Shown: positions 34,756 to 45,058, counted from the stretch's first letter. The stretch is DNA of 64,000 nt from Dietzia massiliensis (GCF_018390595.1 NZ_JAHBAV010000009.1:1-64000); one strand, 5' to 3'. Notes: generated by a model not told the origin, from the letters alone. Program-made: numbers and translations.

Positions 34756-35439
34756 ATGAGTGCACGGCTCGTGGTCGTCGAGGGGCTCGACGGCGCGGGT
34801 AAGAACACGCTGACGACCCGCCTCGTCGCCGAGCTCGACGCCCGCGGACTCTCGGTCGGCCGGCTGGCCTTCCCGCGCTACGGCACCCTCCACGCCGACC
34901 TGGCCGCCGATGCCCTGCACGGCGGCCAGGCCGGGGCGGCGGACTCGTCCCACGCGATGGCGCTGCTGTTCGCGTTGGACCGACACGCCGCGCTCGACGC
35001 CCTCGCCGGTCTCGCCGCCGCCCACGACGTCGTGCTCCTCGACCGGTACGTGGCCTCCAACGCCGCGTACACCGCCGCCCGGCTCGGGCCGGACCGTGAG
35101 GACGAGGTCATCGAGTGGATCGGCGCGCTCGAGTTCGACCGGCTCGGACTGCCGGCCCCGCATCTGCAGCTCCTCCTCGACACCCCTGTCGAGGTGGCCG
35201 CCGAGCGGGCCGGCACCCGCGAGGCCGCCGACCCGGGCCGCGCCCGGGACCGCTACGAACGCGACGCGGACCTCCAGGCGGCGACCGGGGAGGTCTACCG
35301 CCGACTCGCCGCGGCCGCGTGGCGCTCGCCCTGGCGCGTGCTCGGGACCGACCCCGCGGTGCCGGAGTTGGCCGACCTCGTCGTCGACCCCACCCCGGAC
35401 CCCGCGCCGCACCCGCGACCGCGCGGGGTGGCCGGGTAA
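34756..35439 (+). CDS. tmk: Thymidylate kinase
   Basis: 227 residues. dTMP + ATP to dTDP. P-loop EGLDGAGKNTLTTRL, where the residue after GK is Asn (M. tuberculosis Tmk has Arg here, most others Ser/Thr); FPRYGTLHADLAADALHGGQ and LDRYVASNAAYTAARLG (DRY/S motif) and the LID segment RDRYERDADLQAATGEVYRRL are as in the M. tuberculosis enzyme (Rv3247c). The protein has a Pro-rich C-terminal tail. It sits between sahH (11 nt upstream) and mtrA, as in M. tuberculosis. Confidence 0.95.
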   Translation: MSARLVVVEGLDGAGKNTLTTRLVAELDARGLSVGRLAFPRYGTLHADLAADALHGGQAGAADSSHAMALLFALDRHAALDALAGLAAAHDVVLLDRYVASNAAYTAARLGPDREDEVIEWIGALEFDRLGLPAPHLQLLLDTPVEVAAERAGTREAADPGRARDRYERDADLQAATGEVYRRLAAAAWRSPWRVLGTDPAVPELADLVVDPTPDPAPHPRPRGVAG

Positions 35440-35521
35440 TGTCGGAAGCGGCAGGAACACGACCCCCGGTGCGTACCGGCGGTCGTGCGACTGACGATGC
35501 CGACCTGACACGCCGACACAA

Positions 35522-36211
35522 GTGGTGACCATGACCCCCAAGATCCTCGTCGTCGACGACGACGCCGCGCTGGCAGAGATGCTCACCATCGTCCTGCGGG
35601 GCGAGGGGTTCGAGACCGAGATCGTCGGCGACGGTGTACAGGCCATCGAGACGTTCCGGGCCGTCCAGCCCGACCTGGTCCTGCTGGATCTCATGCTGCC
35701 CGGCAAGAGCGGGATCGACGTATGTCGGGAGATCCGCGCCGAGTCGCGGGTGCCGATCGTCATGCTCACCGCCAAGACCGACACCGTCGACGTGGTCCTG
35801 GGCCTCGAGTCCGGTGCGGACGACTACATCATGAAGCCGTTCAAGCCCAAGGAGCTCGTCGCCCGCATCCGCGCGCGCCTGCGCCGGGGCGAGGACGAGC
35901 CGAGCGAGATCCTGCACATCGGCGACGTCACCATCGACGTGCCCGCGCACACGGTCACCCGCGACGGCACGCCGATCCCGCTGACCCCGCTCGAGTTCGA
36001 TCTCCTCGTGGAGCTGGCCCGCAAGCCCCGTCAGGTGTTCACCCGTGAGGTCCTCCTCGAGCACGTGTGGGGCTACCGCCACTCGGCCGACACCCGCCTG
36101 GTCAACGTCCACGTCCAGCGCCTGCGCGCGAAGATCGAGAAGGACCCGGAGAACCCCGAGGTCGTCCTCACCGTCCGTGGCGTCGGCTACAAGGCGGGCC
36201 CGGTCTCGTGA
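35522..36211 (+). CDS. mtrA: Response regulator MtrA
   Basis: 229 residues from GTG 35522; this start puts the phospho-acceptor at Asp56 exactly as in M. tuberculosis MtrA (ATG 35531 is an alternative). Receiver domain with the acidic pocket VVDDD, LLDLMLPGKSGIDV, LTAK and the GADDYIMKPFKPKELVARIRARLRR switch; C-terminal winged-helix DNA-binding domain (VFTREVLLEHVWGYRHSADTRLVNVHVQRLRAKIEKDPENPEVVLTVRGVGYKAG). Controls cell division, wall hydrolases and osmoprotection. Starts the mtrA-mtrB-lpqB operon. Confidence 0.97.
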   Translation: MVTMTPKILVVDDDAALAEMLTIVLRGEGFETEIVGDGVQAIETFRAVQPDLVLLDLMLPGKSGIDVCREIRAESRVPIVMLTAKTDTVDVVLGLESGADDYIMKPFKPKELVARIRARLRRGEDEPSEILHIGDVTIDVPAHTVTRDGTPIPLTPLEFDLLVELARKPRQVFTREVLLEHVWGYRHSADTRLVNVHVQRLRAKIEKDPENPEVVLTVRGVGYKAGPVS

Positions 36212-37935
36212 CGACCGCTCGTCCCGACGACGCGGCGGCGTCCACCGGGGACGAGCGCGACACCCGGGACGCCGGCGACGCGAACCCGACCCTGCGCGAA
36301 CGGCTGTCCTCTCTGGACCCCGCCGCGTTGGGCATTCGGATCGCGCGCATGTGGCGACGCTCCCTGCAGCTACGGGTCGTCACGTCGACCCTCGCACTGT
36401 CGATGGGCGTGATCCTCACCATCGCGTTCATGCTGCAGAGCCAGATGGCCGCCCAGCTGCTGTCGACCAAACTCGACGCCGCCATGGAGCAGGCCGGCCG
36501 ACTCCGCCTCACGGTCGAGGCGCAGATCGCCGCGACCGACGAGGGCACCAGCGAACAGTCGCGGCTCGACCAGGCGCGCAGCGCCATCAGTGACCGCGGC
36601 GTCGCCTCCGGTGGAGATTCCGTCCACGCCGGGACGTTCGACCCCATCCTCGTCGTCCCCGACCAGACCGGCCGCGGTCAGGTGGTCAGTCCCGCCGAGG
36701 CGGAGGTGCCGCCCGAACTGCAGTCCCTCGTCCAGCGGGGCCGCATCGCCTACCAGTACGTCACCGTCGACTTCCGCGGCGAGCAGGCCAAGGCGCTCAT
36801 GCTGGGCACCCCGACCGACTCGTCCATCCCCGGGCTCGAGCTCTACCTCGTGTACCCGCTCATCGCCGAGGAACAGACCCTCGGCATCATGCGGGGGATC
36901 GTCGCCACCGCCGGCCTGGCGATCATCGTGCTGTCCGCGGCGATCGCGTGGATCGTCGCCCGGCAGGTGGTGCTGCCCGTCCGGCAGGCGGCCTCGATCG
37001 CCCAGCGCTTCGCCAACGGCCACCTCAAGGAACGCATGGTCATCCGCGGCGAGGACGACGTGGCCCGGCTGGCGATGGCCTTCAACGACATGGCCCAGAG
37101 CCTGTCCGACCAGATCACCCAGCTCGAGGAGTTCGGCGATCTCCAGAAGCGGTTCACCTCCGACGTCTCGCACGAACTGCGCACCCCGCTCACCACGGTG
37201 CGGATGGCCGCCGACATCATCTCGGACTCGGCCGAGGACCTCGACGCCCCCACCAAGCGCGCCGTGGAGCTGCTCGAGTCCGAACTCGACCGCTTCGAGA
37301 GCCTGCTCACCGACCTGCTCGAGGTCTCGCGCCACGACGCCGGCATGGCCGAGCTGTCGACGGCCGAGATGGATGTGCGCAACGCCGTCCGCGACGCCGT
37401 GGGCACCGTCGCCCACATCGCCGAGGCCGCCGGCGTCGAGGTCGAGGTCGACATGCCCGACGAACCGGTCATGGCCGAGGTCGACTCCAGGCGCGTCGAG
37501 CGGATCCTGCGCAACCTCGTGGCCAACGCGCTGGACCACTGCGAGTCCAAGCCGGTGCGCGTCACTCTCCGCGGCTCCGACGCCGCCCTCGCCGTCTCCG
37601 TCCGCGACCACGGCGTCGGGCTCAAACCAGGCGAGGAGACACGCGTGTTCAACCGGTTCTGGCGCGCCGACCCCTCCCGGGTGCGCCGCTCCGGCGGCAC
37701 CGGCCTCGGACTGGCGATCGCCCTCGAGGACGCCAAACTGCACGGCGGCCGCCTGGACTGCTGGGGGAGCCCGGGTGAGGGATCGTGCTTCCGGCTCACC
37801 ATCCCGCGCTGCCGCGGCGGCACGCTCACCTCGAGCCCGCTGCCCCTCACCCCCGAGGACGAGGCGCGCCTCGTGACCACCGGCTCGCCGACCCCACTCG
37901 AGCGGGTCCCCGGAACGGGGGAGGACACACCGTGA
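36208..37935 (+). CDS. mtrB: Sensor histidine kinase MtrB
   Basis: 575 residues from GTG 36208, overlapping the mtrA stop (GTGA). Cytoplasmic N tail, membrane helix 1 (about 54-76), extracellular sensor of about 150 residues, membrane helix 2 (231-252), HAMP linker (252-304), HisKA domain with phospho-accepting His322 in SDVSHELRTPL, then ATPase domain with N box RILRNLVANALDHCE, G1 DHGVGL and G2 SGGTGLGLAIA. The C-terminal 40 residues form a polar tail. Phosphorylates MtrA; activity is modulated by LpqB in M. tuberculosis. Confidence 0.96.
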   Translation: MTTARPDDAAASTGDERDTRDAGDANPTLRERLSSLDPAALGIRIARMWRRSLQLRVVTSTLALSMGVILTIAFMLQSQMAAQLLSTKLDAAMEQAGRLRLTVEAQIAATDEGTSEQSRLDQARSAISDRGVASGGDSVHAGTFDPILVVPDQTGRGQVVSPAEAEVPPELQSLVQRGRIAYQYVTVDFRGEQAKALMLGTPTDSSIPGLELYLVYPLIAEEQTLGIMRGIVATAGLAIIVLSAAIAWIVARQVVLPVRQAASIAQRFANGHLKERMVIRGEDDVARLAMAFNDMAQSLSDQITQLEEFGDLQKRFTSDVSHELRTPLTTVRMAADIISDSAEDLDAPTKRAVELLESELDRFESLLTDLLEVSRHDAGMAELSTAEMDVRNAVRDAVGTVAHIAEAAGVEVEVDMPDEPVMAEVDSRRVERILRNLVANALDHCESKPVRVTLRGSDAALAVSVRDHGVGLKPGEETRVFNRFWRADPSRVRRSGGTGLGLAIALEDAKLHGGRLDCWGSPGEGSCFRLTIPRCRGGTLTSSPLPLTPEDEARLVTTGSPTPLERVPGTGEDTP

Positions 37936-39668
37936 CCCGGCCCCGGCTCCTGACGGTCGCCGTGACGCTGGCCTGCGCCACCGGGCTGGCCGCCACCGGT
38001 TGCGCCACGCTGCCCTCGTCGTCGTCGCCCCAGGTCATCGACACGTTCGCGCCGGAGGGCGACGAGCCGGCGGTCCCCACACCGGTGCCCGACCAGGAAC
38101 CGGACCTCCTGGTCCGGGACTTCCTCAAGGCGGCGGCCATCGCCGACCAGCGACACGCCGCAGCGCGCCAGTTCCTCACCCCCGAGGCCGCGGAGACCTG
38201 GGACGACCTGGCCGAGACGATCATCGTCCTGCGCGCCGACCTCAGCGCCGAGGGCGGCCGCTCGGCCGACCGCGCCGAGTACACGCTGCGCGCGGAGAAG
38301 GTCGGCTCCCTCGACCCCGGCGGCATCTTCCGCGAGGACGTCGGCCAGCTCGAGGTCACCATCGGGCTCACCCGCACCGACGGACAGTGGCGGATCGACG
38401 AACTCCCCCCGGGCGTGGTGATCGAGAAGGCCGAGTTCTTCTCCACCTACGCCCAGCGCGACCTGTTCTTCCTCTCCGGCTCCGGCGACGCCCTCGTCCC
38501 GGACCCCCGGTGGACGGCCGCCGACCGCACCGACCTCGAGTACTCCCTCGTCAACCTCCTCGCCACCGGGCCGCGCCCCGGCCTCACCGACTCCGTCCTG
38601 TCCCGCGTCCCCGCCTCCGTGTCCGTCCGCCCGGGCGAGGGTGACAACGCCGACGTCCCCGGCACCACCATCGACTTCGCCGGACTGCCGGTGCTCAGCA
38701 GCCAGGCCACCACCCAGTTCGCCGCGCAGGTCGTGTGGACCCTCGCGCGCGCCGACGTCCCCGGGCCGTACCGACTCGAACGCGACGGCGCGCCACTCGA
38801 CGAGCGGTACGCGAACGGATGGACCACCGAGGACGTCCGCGACTTCGACCCCTACCCGCCGGCCGAGCCCATGCGCTACGCCCTCACCGCAGCGGACGGC
38901 CTGGTCCGGCTCGAACCGGGCGGCGCCCGCCCGGCCGGCGGGCCGTGGTCCGAGGTCCGCGGGGGCAGCAGCGCCGCGGTGTCCTACGACGGGCGCGTCC
39001 TCGCGATGGTGGTCGGCGACGAGGCGGCGGGGACCAGCCGGCTCCTCGTGGGACCGATCGACGGCGAGCCCACCGAGGTCCTCACCGCGCGGAGCGTCGC
39101 CGGACCCACGTTCCACCCGGTCGACGGCCGGGCGTGGGTGATGGTCGACGACACGCGCCTCGTCCGCATCGGGATGGGGCGCGGCGGCCCCGACGTCCGG
39201 GAGATGGAGGCCGGCCCGATCCGGTCCCTCGGCGGCCGGGTCACCGCCCTGCGCATCGACCAGTCCGGCACCCAGATGGCCGTGGTCGCCGACGGCAAGG
39301 TGTTCATCGGCTCACTGTCCGCCGAGACGGGGCAGCCGCTCGCCGGCACCTTCCGGCAGGTCGGCCGCGCACTCGGGGAGACCGCCACGTCCGTGGCGTG
39401 GCGTGACCGCTCGACGATCGTCGTGGCGCGCGACACCACCGAGGCGCCCGTCGCGACCGTCTCCGTCGACGGGGCCATCGCGGAGCCGCTGTCCCAGCGC
39501 AACATCTCCGGACCGGTGACCGCCGTGGCCGCGGCCGGACGCGAGATCTACGTGGTGGACCGGCGCTCCCTGCTGCGCCTCGACACCGGCGCCCAGACCG
39601 GGGACAGGTACTGGCGGGAGATCCCCGGACTGGCCGCGATCCGCGCCGACCCGGTGGTCGCGGGCTGA
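37932..39668 (+). CDS. lpqB: Lipoprotein LpqB, MtrAB regulator
   Basis: 578 residues from GTG 37932, again overlapping the upstream stop by GTGA. Signal peptide with a lipobox ending AATGC (Cys near residue 24), then an N-terminal GerMN-type domain (about 60-330: LLVRDFLKAAAIADQRHAAARQFLTPEAAETW ... WTLARADVPGPYRLERDGAPL) and a C-terminal beta-propeller domain (GGSSAAVSYDGRVLAMVVGDEAAGTSRLLVG onward). Anchored outside the membrane, where it interacts with the MtrB sensor domain in mycobacteria (Rv3244c). The operon is mtrA-mtrB-lpqB-comF-like. Confidence 0.94.
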   Translation: MTRPRLLTVAVTLACATGLAATGCATLPSSSSPQVIDTFAPEGDEPAVPTPVPDQEPDLLVRDFLKAAAIADQRHAAARQFLTPEAAETWDDLAETIIVLRADLSAEGGRSADRAEYTLRAEKVGSLDPGGIFREDVGQLEVTIGLTRTDGQWRIDELPPGVVIEKAEFFSTYAQRDLFFLSGSGDALVPDPRWTAADRTDLEYSLVNLLATGPRPGLTDSVLSRVPASVSVRPGEGDNADVPGTTIDFAGLPVLSSQATTQFAAQVVWTLARADVPGPYRLERDGAPLDERYANGWTTEDVRDFDPYPPAEPMRYALTAADGLVRLEPGGARPAGGPWSEVRGGSSAAVSYDGRVLAMVVGDEAAGTSRLLVGPIDGEPTEVLTARSVAGPTFHPVDGRAWVMVDDTRLVRIGMGRGGPDVREMEAGPIRSLGGRVTALRIDQSGTQMAVVADGKVFIGSLSAETGQPLAGTFRQVGRALGETATSVAWRDRSTIVVARDTTEAPVATVSVDGAIAEPLSQRNISGPVTAVAAAGREIYVVDRRSLLRLDTGAQTGDRYWREIPGLAAIRADPVVAG

Positions 39669-39672
39669 CCCG

Positions 39673-40461
39673 ATGACCGCCGGGGACGAGGGCGCGCCGC
39701 CCTCCGGACGCGCCACGCCTCGCCGGCGCGGCACCGACACCTGGGCCGCCGCCCTGGCCGACCTCGTCGTGCCGCTCGAGTGCGCCGGCTGCGGACGCGC
39801 CCGCCACCGGTGGTGCCCCGGGTGCGCCGCGACCCTGGCCGGCCCACCGCTCGTCGTACGGACCCGCGCCGACCTCCGCGTCCCCGCCTGGGCGCTGGCC
39901 CGGCACGCCGGCCCGCCCGCACGCGCCGTGTCCGCCTACAAGGACCGCGGCAGATCCGACCTCGCGCGCCCGTTCGGCACCGCCCTCGCCGCGGCGATCG
40001 ACCGCCTGCGCGAGGCGGGGGAGATCGCCGAGGCGGGGGAGCGTCCCACCGTCCTCGTGCCGGCCCCGGCGTCGGCGCGGGCCCGCCGACGGCGCGGGTT
40101 CGACCACGTCCGTGACATCGTGGACGTCCTGGCCGCCGACCTCGCCGGCTCGCTACCGACCGGCCCGGTGGTCGTGGCGCCGCTGCTCGAGGTCCGCGGA
40201 CGAGTGCGTGACGCCTCCGGCCTCGGTGCGCGGGCCCGCGCGGACAACCTCTCCGGGCGCATCCGCCGACGCCCCGCCGGGACGGTGCTGCGCGCCTCCA
40301 CCGGGGCGCCGGACACGGTGGCCGCCCTGCTGGCGACCCCGGCCACGGTCCTGTTCGTCGACGACGTGGTGACCACCGGCGCCACGGCCGCCGAGTGCGT
40401 GGCGGTCCTCGCGGCGGGAGGCCTGCCTGTGACCGCTGTCCTGGCCGTCACCGCCGCCTGA
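39673..40461 (+). CDS. ComF-family phosphoribosyltransferase
   Basis: 262 residues, ATG 4 nt after lpqB. N-terminal zinc-ribbon-like CxxC pairs (ECAGCGR ... WCPGCAATLAGP) followed by a type I phosphoribosyltransferase fold: SAYKDRGRSDLARPFGTAL, VLVPAPASARARRRRGFDHV and the PRPP loop VLFVDDVVTTGATAAECVAVL. Similar to Rv3242c and to ComF of competence systems; in actinobacteria without competence the job is unknown. No other competence gene is visible here. Confidence 0.88.
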   Translation: MTAGDEGAPPSGRATPRRRGTDTWAAALADLVVPLECAGCGRARHRWCPGCAATLAGPPLVVRTRADLRVPAWALARHAGPPARAVSAYKDRGRSDLARPFGTALAAAIDRLREAGEIAEAGERPTVLVPAPASARARRRRGFDHVRDIVDVLAADLAGSLPTGPVVVAPLLEVRGRVRDASGLGARARADNLSGRIRRRPAGTVLRASTGAPDTVAALLATPATVLFVDDVVTTGATAAECVAVLAAGGLPVTAVLAVTAA

Positions 40462-40528
40462 ACGAGCGCCGTCGCGTGCGGACCGAGGTGAGCTTCGCCG
40501 TCTCGGGTGCGGCGTCAGCGGGAGCGGG

Positions 40529-40534
40529 TAGGGT
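40529..40534 (+). promoter_or_regulatory. Candidate -10 of hpf
   Basis: TAGGGT in the 238-bp gap after the ComF-like gene; would give a leader of about 160 nt, in which I see no recognisable structure. Confidence 0.4.
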
Positions 40535-40699
40535 GGGCTTCGGACGGGTTCACCAGCACATTCGCCGCCTGTCGGCTCCGGTGGGCCGTGTCCGCAGAGT
40601 GTCCACTCAGCCATGTGGGTGGACCCTTCGGCCGGGATTCCGGGCGGTTACCGGACCGGTCGCAGCGGTCCGCCGCAGGCCCGATGAGGAGGAGCTTCG

Positions 40700-41401
40700 A
40701 TGGCGAAGACCCCCGCAGTCCTGCTCGACCCCGCCACCTTCGACGGTCCCGAGACCGACGATCCCGGCACCCCCGAAGCCCAGGTCACCATCCGCGGCCG
40801 GAACGTCGAGGTCCCCGACCATTTCGCGAGCCGGATCAACTCCAAGCTGGCGAAGGTCGAGAAGATGGCGCCGTTGATCCAGCGGTTCGACGTGATCCTG
40901 TTGCACGAGAACAACCCGAGGCTGGCCAAGGTGAGCCAGCGCGTGGAGATCACCGTCAAGGGCAAGCCGGGAGTGGCCCGGGCCGAGGCGGCCGAGGACA
41001 CCTTCTACGCGGCTCTCGAGTCGGCCGTGGCCAAGCTCGAGCGGCAGATGCGCAAGGCCCGCACCCGTCGCAAGATCAGCCACTCCGGGCACCGGCGCCC
41101 GCAGTCGGTCGCCGAGGCGACCGCCGAGCTCGCCGCCGACGCCGCCCCGGTCGACGCGCTTGACCAGCAGCTCGACGGCGTGGAATACGACGACGGGGTC
41201 GACGCCTCGATGCCCGGGCAGATCGTGCGTCGCAAGGAGCACGACGGCACGCCGATGTCGGTCGACGAGGCGCTCGAGAAGATGGAACTCGTGGGTCACG
41301 ACTTCTACCTGTTCCGCGACGCGGAGACCGGACGCGCCACCGTCGTCTACCGCCGGCACGCGTTCGACTACGGGCTCATCACCCTGAGCGACGAGGGCTG
41401 A
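40700..41401 (+). CDS. hpf: Long-form ribosome hibernation promoting factor
   Basis: 233 residues. N-terminal HPF/RaiA domain (residues 27-125: VTIRGRNVEVPDHFASRINSKLAKVEKMAP ... RVEITVKGKPGVARAEAAEDTFYAALESAVAKLERQMRKARTRRK) that occupies the decoding centre, a linker, and the C-terminal dimerisation domain (IVRRKEHDGTPMSVDEALEKMELVGHDFYLFRDAETGRATVVYRRHAFDYGLITL) which pairs ribosomes into 100S particles. A GAGGAG site precedes ATG 40700. Position before secA1 equals Rv3241c. Confidence 0.95.
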   Translation: MAKTPAVLLDPATFDGPETDDPGTPEAQVTIRGRNVEVPDHFASRINSKLAKVEKMAPLIQRFDVILLHENNPRLAKVSQRVEITVKGKPGVARAEAAEDTFYAALESAVAKLERQMRKARTRRKISHSGHRRPQSVAEATAELAADAAPVDALDQQLDGVEYDDGVDASMPGQIVRRKEHDGTPMSVDEALEKMELVGHDFYLFRDAETGRATVVYRRHAFDYGLITLSDEG

Positions 41402-41418
41402 CGGCCTCCACCCGCACC

Positions 41419-41462
41419 CGCCGAGGGCGGTCCGGTCCCACTCGACCGGACCGCCCTCGGCG
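41419..41462 (+). terminator. Terminator-like hairpin after hpf
   Basis: Perfect 19-bp arms (41419-41437 and 41444-41462) and a 6-nt loop CCACTC, 18 bp after the hpf stop. No T tract. It ends 22 bp before the secA1 -10. Confidence 0.75.
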
Positions 41463-41484
41463 TGTCAGGACGGCCCGAAGCACC

Positions 41485-41490
41485 TAGGAT
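41485..41490 (+). promoter_or_regulatory. -10 element of secA1
   Basis: TAGGAT, giving a predicted leader of about 70 nt before GTG 41567. Confidence 0.5.
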
Positions 41491-41566
41491 GAACCCGGGC
41501 CCGCGTGCCACCACGCAGGTCGCCGATACCACGACCACTTCCCCGACCACGAGGACGTTCGAGACT

Positions 41567-44344
41567 GTGTCCATTCTTTCCAAGCTGCTCCGGGCCGGCG
41601 AGGGGCGAAAGCTCAAGAAGTACACCGCTCTCGCCGACTACGTGGACTCGCTCTCCGCCGACACGGAGAAGTTGACCGACGACGAGCTCCGGGCGAAGAC
41701 CGGGGAGTTCAAGCGTCGGGTGGCCGAGGGGGAGACGCTGGACGACCTGCTGCCCGAGGCGTTCGCCGTGGCGCGCGAGGCCGCGTACCGCGTCCTCGGG
41801 CAGAAGCCGTACAAGGTGCAGATCATCGGCGCCATCGTGCTGCACACCGGGTCCGTCGCCGAGATGAAGACCGGCGAGGGCAAGACCCTGACCTGTGTGC
41901 TGCCCGCTTACCTCAACGCCCTGTCCGACAACGGTGTGCACGTGGTGACGGTCAACGACTACCTCGCGAAGCGCGACGCCGAGTGGATGGGCCGCGTCCA
42001 CCGCTTCCTGGGCCTGTCCGTGGGCGCCATCCTCAGCGGCATGACGCCCGACCAGCGGCGCGAGGCCTACCACGCCGACATCACCTACGGCACGAACAAC
42101 GAGTTCGGGTTCGACTACCTGCGTGACAACATGGCGCACGACACCGCCCAGCTCGTCCAGCGCGGACACAACTACGCGATCGTCGACGAGGTCGACTCCA
42201 TCCTCATCGACGAGGCGCGGACCCCGCTCATCATCTCCGGCCCCGCCGACGGTTCCAGCAAGTGGTACGCCGAGTTCGCGCGCATCGCCCCGCTGTTGGA
42301 GGAGGGCACCCACTACGAGGTGGACCGCAAGAAGCGGACCATCGGCGTCACCGAGCAGGGCGTGGAATTCGTCGAGGACCAGCTGGGCATCGACAACCTC
42401 TACGAGGCCGCCAACTCGCCGCTGGTCAGCTACCTGAACAACTCCATCAAAGCCAAGGAGCTGTTCATCAAGGACAAGGACTACATCGTCCGCGACGGCG
42501 ACGTCATCATCGTCGACGAGTTCACCGGGCGAGTCCTCGACGGCCGCCGCTACAACGAGGGCATGCACCAGGCCATCGAGGCCAAGGAGCGCGTGGAGAT
42601 CAAGGCCGAGAACCAGACCCTGGCCACCATCACGCTCCAGAACTACTTCCGGCTCTACGAGAAGCTGGCCGGCATGACCGGCACCGCCGAGACCGAGGCG
42701 GCCGAGCTGTACCAGATCTACAAGCTCGAGGTCATGCCCATCCCGACCAACCGCCCCATGGCCCGCGCGGACCAGCCCGACCTCATCTACAAGACCGAGG
42801 AGGCCAAGTTCGCCGCCGTGGTGGAGGACATCGCCGAGCGGGTCGAGAAGAAGCAGCCGGTGCTCGTGGGCACCGCTTCCGTCGAGCGCAGTGAGCACCT
42901 GTCCCGGCTGCTCACCCGTAAGGGCATCAAGCACCACGTGCTCAACGCGAAGTTCCACGCCCAGGAGGCCCAGATCATCGCCCAGGCCGGCCGGCCCGGC
43001 GCGGTCACGGTCGCCACCAACATGGCCGGCCGCGGTACCGACATCGTGCTGGGCGGTAACCCCGACATCATCGCAGACCTCAACCTCCGCGAGCGCGGTC
43101 TCGACCCGGTGACCACCCCGGAGGAGTACGAGGCCGCGTGGGACGCCGAGATCGAGCGGATGCGCAAGCTCACCAAGGAGGAGGGCGAGCGGGTCCGCGA
43201 GGCCGGTGGCCTCTACGTCCTGGGCACCGAGCGCCACGACTCGCGCCGCATCGACAACCAGCTGCGCGGTCGTTCCGGCCGCCAGGGCGACCCGGGGGAG
43301 TCCCGCTTCTACCTGTCGCTGGGTGACGAGCTCATGAGGCGCTTCAACGGCGCCGCCGTCGAGGCGATCATGAACAGGCTGAGCCTGCCCGACGACGTGC
43401 CCATCGAGGCCGGCATGGTCTCGCGCGCCGTGAAGAACGCCCAGACGCAGGTCGAGTCGCAGAACTTCGAGATCCGCAAGGACGTGCTCAAGTACGACGA
43501 GGTGATGAACCAGCAGCGCACGGTCATCTACCGCGAGCGCAAGCGCATCCTCGAGGGCGAGGACATCACCGACCAGGTCGAGTCGATGATCTACCAGGTG
43601 GTCAGCGCCTACGTCGACGGCGCCACCGCCGAGGGGTACGTCGAGGACTGGGACCTGGAGAAGCTGTGGGACGCGCTGCGGCAGCTGTACCCCGTGTCGA
43701 TCACCGCGCAGGAGATCATCGACGGGGACGAGTACGGCTCTCCCGGCGATCTGTCCGCCAAAAACCTCAAGGACGCCGTCCTCGACGACGTCTTCGCCCG
43801 GTACGACGAGCGCGAGGCCGAGATCGAGGGGATCGGCGGCGAGGGCGCGATGCGCCAGCTCGAGCGGTCGGTCATGTTGCAGGTCCTCGACCGCAAGTGG
43901 CGCGAGCACCTCTACGAGATGGACTACCTCAAGGAGGGCATCGGTCTGCGGGCGATGGCCCAGCGCGACCCGTTGGTCGAGTACCAGCGCGAGGGCTACG
44001 ACATGTTCTCGGCGATGATGGACGGCGTGCGCGAGGAGACCGTGGCGTTCCTGTTCAACGTCAAGGTCCAGGCCAACCAGCAGCAGGCGGCGATGGCCGG
44101 CCCGTCGGCCGCGCAGGCCGCGGCGCTGGCGGGTGGCAATCCCATCTTCCAGGCGGCCGGCACCGGCCGGGACGTGAGCGAGGAGCAGATGCAGTTCTCC
44201 GGCCCGTCGGAGAGCGGCGACGCCCAGTTGGTCGACGAGGGCGCCAGCGCCAACCGGGCCGAGCGCCGCTCGCAGGAGCGTCAGCAGCGGGCCGAGCGCC
44301 GGGAGCGGGCCGCCCGGACCGCCTCGCGCGGTCGCCGGGACTGA
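41567..44344 (+). CDS. secA1: Preprotein translocase ATPase SecA1
   Basis: 925 residues from GTG 41567 ([19 protein letters not shown], the conserved SecA1 beginning). Motor of the general Sec export path, working with SecYEG at the membrane. Walker [14 protein letters not shown]-type [20 protein letters not shown], preprotein crosslinking domain, second ATPase half with [41 protein letters not shown], helical scaffold and a basic C-terminal tail ([17 protein letters not shown]). The C-terminal zinc-binding SecB motif is absent, as in other actinobacterial SecA1. In-frame ATG 41489 lies within the -10 and is rejected. Confidence 0.97.
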   Translation: MSILSKLLRAGEGRKLKKYTALADYVDSLSADTEKLTDDELRAKTGEFKRRVAEGETLDDLLPEAFAVAREAAYRVLGQKPYKVQIIGAIVLHTGSVAEMKTGEGKTLTCVLPAYLNALSDNGVHVVTVNDYLAKRDAEWMGRVHRFLGLSVGAILSGMTPDQRREAYHADITYGTNNEFGFDYLRDNMAHDTAQLVQRGHNYAIVDEVDSILIDEARTPLIISGPADGSSKWYAEFARIAPLLEEGTHYEVDRKKRTIGVTEQGVEFVEDQLGIDNLYEAANSPLVSYLNNSIKAKELFIKDKDYIVRDGDVIIVDEFTGRVLDGRRYNEGMHQAIEAKERVEIKAENQTLATITLQNYFRLYEKLAGMTGTAETEAAELYQIYKLEVMPIPTNRPMARADQPDLIYKTEEAKFAAVVEDIAERVEKKQPVLVGTASVERSEHLSRLLTRKGIKHHVLNAKFHAQEAQIIAQAGRPGAVTVATNMAGRGTDIVLGGNPDIIADLNLRERGLDPVTTPEEYEAAWDAEIERMRKLTKEEGERVREAGGLYVLGTERHDSRRIDNQLRGRSGRQGDPGESRFYLSLGDELMRRFNGAAVEAIMNRLSLPDDVPIEAGMVSRAVKNAQTQVESQNFEIRKDVLKYDEVMNQQRTVIYRERKRILEGEDITDQVESMIYQVVSAYVDGATAEGYVEDWDLEKLWDALRQLYPVSITAQEIIDGDEYGSPGDLSAKNLKDAVLDDVFARYDEREAEIEGIGGEGAMRQLERSVMLQVLDRKWREHLYEMDYLKEGIGLRAMAQRDPLVEYQREGYDMFSAMMDGVREETVAFLFNVKVQANQQQAAMAGPSAAQAAALAGGNPIFQAAGTGRDVSEEQMQFSGPSESGDAQLVDEGASANRAERRSQERQQRAERRERAARTASRGRRD

Positions 44345-44375
44345 TCGGTCCCGCCCGGCCACCGCGCCGGGGCGC

Positions 44376-44942
44376 TCACACCAACCGCAGGGCCGTGCAG
44401 CCGGCCCCCGTGGGTGTCACCCGGATGCGGGCCGCGACGGCGAACAGTCGCGGCCCGCGCGCGTACGTGGCGCAGACCTCGTAGTCCCGGGACCCGGGGT
44501 TCCCGTCCGGCCCCGCGTCCGTCGCCACGGCGCCGGCGGCATGGATGTGGAGGCGGTGGAGTCTGGCGGGCCCCAGGTGCTGTCCGGGTACACCGGTGCG
44601 CGCGAGGGAGCGCAGCATCTCCACGAGATGCGGCGGGAACGCCCCACGGGTGTTCTGCGGCGCGCGCCGACGATCCACGACCTCCAGCGCCATGACGACG
44701 AGCGCGTGGGCGGCCCGTCGTGCAGGCACGGGTACCTCCTCGTCCGGGGCGGGCGCGGGTCCCGGGGTGCGTTGGACGACGCGCTCGCGCTCACGTCCCC
44801 GCGAACCCGGTTCGGGTTCCGTCGGCGGCAGGGGCCGGATCCGGCCGTCCGGCGTGTGCGTCTCCGCGGCGCCTCCGGCGGCGATCACGGCGGCCGGCGG
44901 CGGCCGGCCGGACGTCGGTGCGGATACGGGTGTCGGTGTCAT
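44376..44942 (-). CDS. Rv3235-family protein
   Basis: 188 residues. First 75 residues are Pro/Arg/Glu-rich and disordered. The conserved domain is in the second half: ARRAAHALVVMALEVVDRRRAPQNTRGAFPPHLVEMLRSLARTG ... HLHRLHIHAAGAVATDA ... YEVCATYARGPRLFAVAARIRVTPTGAGCTALRLV, matching the small Rv3235-type domain found between secA1 and the Rv3234 region in mycolic-acid bacteria. Function unknown; no membrane or export signal. Converges with secA1 with 31 bp between the stops. Confidence 0.75.
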   Translation of the reverse strand: MTPTPVSAPTSGRPPPAAVIAAGGAAETHTPDGRIRPLPPTEPEPGSRGRERERVVQRTPGPAPAPDEEVPVPARRAAHALVVMALEVVDRRRAPQNTRGAFPPHLVEMLRSLARTGVPGQHLGPARLHRLHIHAAGAVATDAGPDGNPGSRDYEVCATYARGPRLFAVAARIRVTPTGAGCTALRLV

Positions 44943-45058
44943 CTGGCTGGGCTCCTCTCGCGCTCGACCCTCGGTGGTCTCGCGTCCTCTACCTTCTTGA
45001 CGCCGCGGATCGCGGCCGTGGTTCCACCTCGCCTACTGCACACCGGACGGGTGTTGCC

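Noticed and set aside
40462..40699. Small protein gene before hpf
   Set aside because: Frames here are short or Arg-rich without ribosome sites. A promoter and a long leader explain the gap better.
41489..41491. ATG as secA1 start
   Set aside because: It overlaps the -10 hexamer, and the added 26 residues ([19 protein letters not shown] region) are not SecA-like. GTG 41567 gives the conserved beginning.
41465..44362. A 965-codon open frame on the minus strand opposite secA1
   Set aside because: It is the codon-bias mirror of secA1: long antisense frames are common in DNA of this GC content. Its translation is repetitive in Val, Leu, Gly, Asp and His and has no domain. Similar shadows opposite accA3, glpD, sahH and glnA were left out.
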